The notes under the pieces: model-generated
Seen by the model: only the letters and a program-made list of their open reading frames with translations
Databases searched by the model: none
Told to the model about the DNA's origin: nothing
Assembly (NCBI RefSeq): GCF_035917235.1
Contig: NZ_CP108423.1
Location: 1,674,001 to 1,738,000 of the forward strand
DNA: 64,000 nucleotides
Origin: Streptomyces sp. NBC_01294
Lineage (GTDB): Bacteria > Actinomycetota > Actinomycetes > Streptomycetales > Streptomycetaceae
Direction: 5' to 3'
Part shown: piece by piece, positions 62,510 through 64,000 of the stretch
How the letters are laid out: each line of letters opens with the position of its first letter
Numbering within the stretch: the first letter of the stretch is position 1
Position numbers and translations under genes: made by a program

Positions 62510-63829
62510 TCAGGCGCGTCCGGCCGTCTTCTGGGTCTTGCGGGTGATCGAGTCGATCACCACGGTGGCCAGCAGCACCGCACCGGTGATCATGTACTGG
62601 ATCGGCGTCGCGATGCCCTCCAGGGCCAGACCGTACTGGATCGAGACGATGACCATGACGCCGAGGAGGGCGTTCCAGGTCCGGCCCCGGCCGCCGAAGA
62701 GGCTGGTGCCGCCGATGACGGCCGCCGCGATCACGTTCATCAGCAGGTCGCCGGCGCCGGCGCTCTGGTTGGCTGCCGCGATCTTGGAGGCCCAGAACAG
62801 ACCGCCGATGGCGGCGAAAGTGCTGGAGATCGCGAAGACCGTGATCCGGATCCGGGTGACGTTGATGCCCGCGCGGCGGGAGGCCTCGACGCTGCCACCC
62901 AGTGCGAAAACGTTTCGCCCAAAGGTCGTGCGGCGCAGCACGAAGTCCGTGACGATCAGGGCCAGCAGGAAGACCACCACCGCGAGCGGCAGGCCCTTGT
63001 ACTGGTTGAACAGCACGGCGGGGACGAAGGCGAACAGCGCGAGCATGCCGGTGCGCAGCAGGATCTCGACGAGCGGCCGGGAGGGCATCCCGGCGGCCTC
63101 GCGGCGCCTCGCGTCCAGGAAGGCCGCGAGGAAGTAGCCGGCCACCGCGAGTGCGGCCAGCCCGTAGGCGACGGCCACGTCCGAGAAGAAGTACGTGGTC
63201 AGCTGGCCGACCACGCCGTCGGAGTCGATGTTGATCGTGCCGTTGCTGCCGAGGATCTGCAGCATCGCGCCCAGCCAGAACAGCAGGCCCGACAGGGTGA
63301 CGGCGAAGGCCGGGGCGCCGAGCCTGGCGAAGAAGAAGCCGTGGATGCAGCCGATCAGGGCGCCACCGGCGATCGCGGCCAGGATCGCCAGCCACTCGTT
63401 CACGCCGTTGGTGACCGCGAGGACGGCGACGATCGCGCCCGAGACACCGCTGACCGAGCCGACCGACAGGTCGATCTCGCCGAGCAGCAGCACGAAGATG
63501 ATGCCGATGGCGATCATGCCGGTGGCGGTCATCGTGATCGCGATGTTGGTGAGGTTCTCCGGGGAGAGGAAGTTCGAGTTCAGCCCCTGGAAGATCGACC
63601 AGATGACGATCAGGCCGATCACGACCGGGAGGGAGCCCAGGTCACCGGCCTTCATCCGGCGCTTGAACTCGCCCACGTACCCGGCGAGGCCCTCTTCCCT
63701 GACGAGCAGACGCGGGTCCACGGCCGGGATGGCGTCGTGAGCGGCCGCGGGGTTGACCGGGTCGATGTGCTCCGGCCGGTCGGCGGGGCCCTTGCCCAGT
63801 GGATCGGTGGCGGGGTTCTGGGTGCTCAC
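62510..63829 (-). CDS. Monosaccharide ABC transporter permease (XylH/MmsB type)
   Basis: This 439-aa permease has about ten hydrophobic helices and the ribose/xylose-type signature: TATGMIAIGIIFVLLLGEIDLSVGSV, AFAVTLSGLLFWLGAMLQI and RRTTFGRNVFALGGSVEASRRAGINV, then GRGRTWNALLGVMVIVSIQYGL. GTG 63829 overlaps the upstream ATPase stop (GTGA). With the ATPase beyond the window it makes an importer; a periplasmic-type binding protein should follow or precede outside. The sugar is probably a pentose but cannot be assigned here. Confidence 0.93.
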   Translation of the reverse strand: MSTQNPATDPLGKGPADRPEHIDPVNPAAAHDAIPAVDPRLLVREEGLAGYVGEFKRRMKAGDLGSLPVVIGLIVIWSIFQGLNSNFLSPENLTNIAITMTATGMIAIGIIFVLLLGEIDLSVGSVSGVSGAIVAVLAVTNGVNEWLAILAAIAGGALIGCIHGFFFARLGAPAFAVTLSGLLFWLGAMLQILGSNGTINIDSDGVVGQLTTYFFSDVAVAYGLAALAVAGYFLAAFLDARRREAAGMPSRPLVEILLRTGMLALFAFVPAVLFNQYKGLPLAVVVFLLALIVTDFVLRRTTFGRNVFALGGSVEASRRAGINVTRIRITVFAISSTFAAIGGLFWASKIAAANQSAGAGDLLMNVIAAAVIGGTSLFGGRGRTWNALLGVMVIVSIQYGLALEGIATPIQYMITGAVLLATVVIDSITRKTQKTAGRA

Positions 63830-64000
63830 TTGCGGGCCTCCCCGGTGCGGGCCGCCCGGCGGGTCACGGCGTTGTCCGTGGCACCGGTGATGGCGGAGAT
63901 GATCTCTTCCTGCGAGGTGTCGGCGACGTTGAAGACACCGTTGTTGCGGCCCAGCCGCAGGACCGCGACCTTGTCGGCGACGGCCTTCACATCGGCCATG
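63826..64000 (-). CDS. Sugar ABC transporter ATP-binding protein, C-terminal end
   Basis: The window cuts this gene; only about 58 residues remain: MADVKAVADKVAVLRLGRNNGVFNV, DTSQEEIISAIT and GATDNAVTRRA, ending GEARK. The VAVLRLGRNNGVF and QEEIISAITG pattern matches the last part of the tandem ATPases of monosaccharide importers. It overlaps the permease start by GTGA. Confidence 0.85.
   Translation of the reverse strand, partial: MADVKAVADKVAVLRLGRNNGVFNVADTSQEEIISAITGATDNAVTRRAARTGEARK

Overview
The window looks like chromosomal DNA of a Streptomyces or a close actinobacterial relative. It is very GC-rich, with C/G almost always at third codon positions. It has many GTG starts and ATGA/GTGA stop-start overlaps. 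It carries a conservon (cvnABCD), an actinobacterial HemQ/HemG/HemE set and paired membrane/secretory genes typical of streptomycetes. All calls were made by reading the sequence by eye. No database search was run, so family names rest on recognised motifs.

Layout. (1) 1-2329: the tail of an unknown gene and a Tat-exported phospholipase C. (2) 2515-15954: a compact predicted signalling/conflict locus. A Fn3-like protein, two zinc-ribbon GTPases flanking a GAP1-like protein, a 42-aa membrane peptide, a von Willebrand A protein, a PP2C phosphatase and an atypical kinase sit on the plus strand, nearly all translationally coupled. Two convergent minus-strand genes follow, a small adaptor-like protein and a membrane protein, and both carry the same short glycine-rich motif. 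(3) 16137-21862: a five-gene lipid-type biosynthetic operon (KASIII/OleA-like, GT2, AMP-ligase/OleC-like, cytochrome P450, NAD-epimerase/OleD-like) with an inverted fragment of its own P450 gene in the intergenic gap. (4) 21852-25594: a conservon. (5) 25884-30898: a housekeeping block (msrB, murC, stress-like protein, RibD-like reductase, zapE, osmC). (6) 30908-39236: amidohydrolase-P450 pair, secreted protein, PhoX-like protein with an apparent frameshift running into a deacetylase lipoprotein, small zinc ribbon, ABC transporter pair, AIM24 protein. (7) 39308-44414: PTH2-like protein, a DUF692/MNIO enzyme coupled to a membrane protein with a Cys/Ser/Gly tail, and a tripeptidyl aminopeptidase. 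(8) 44530-50518: heme genes hemQ, hemG and hemE around a DUF4349 lipoprotein and a CoA-disulfide-reductase-like enzyme. (9) 50610-64000: DUF3000, response regulator, RNase D, esterase-like hydrolase, fadAB, amino-acid permease, dxs and a monosaccharide ABC transporter cut by the window end.

The most unusual parts are three. The first is the GTPase/GAP1/kinase-phosphatase-VWA locus: its parts resemble computationally described prokaryotic conflict modules, but I know of no experimental function for the whole. The second is the MNIO plus Cys-rich membrane protein pair, a plausible post-translational modification system acting on a membrane-anchored substrate. The third is the OleA/C/D-like operon lacking OleB, which suggests a beta-lactone or related lipid.

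No rRNA, tRNA, CRISPR array, insertion sequence or replication origin was seen.
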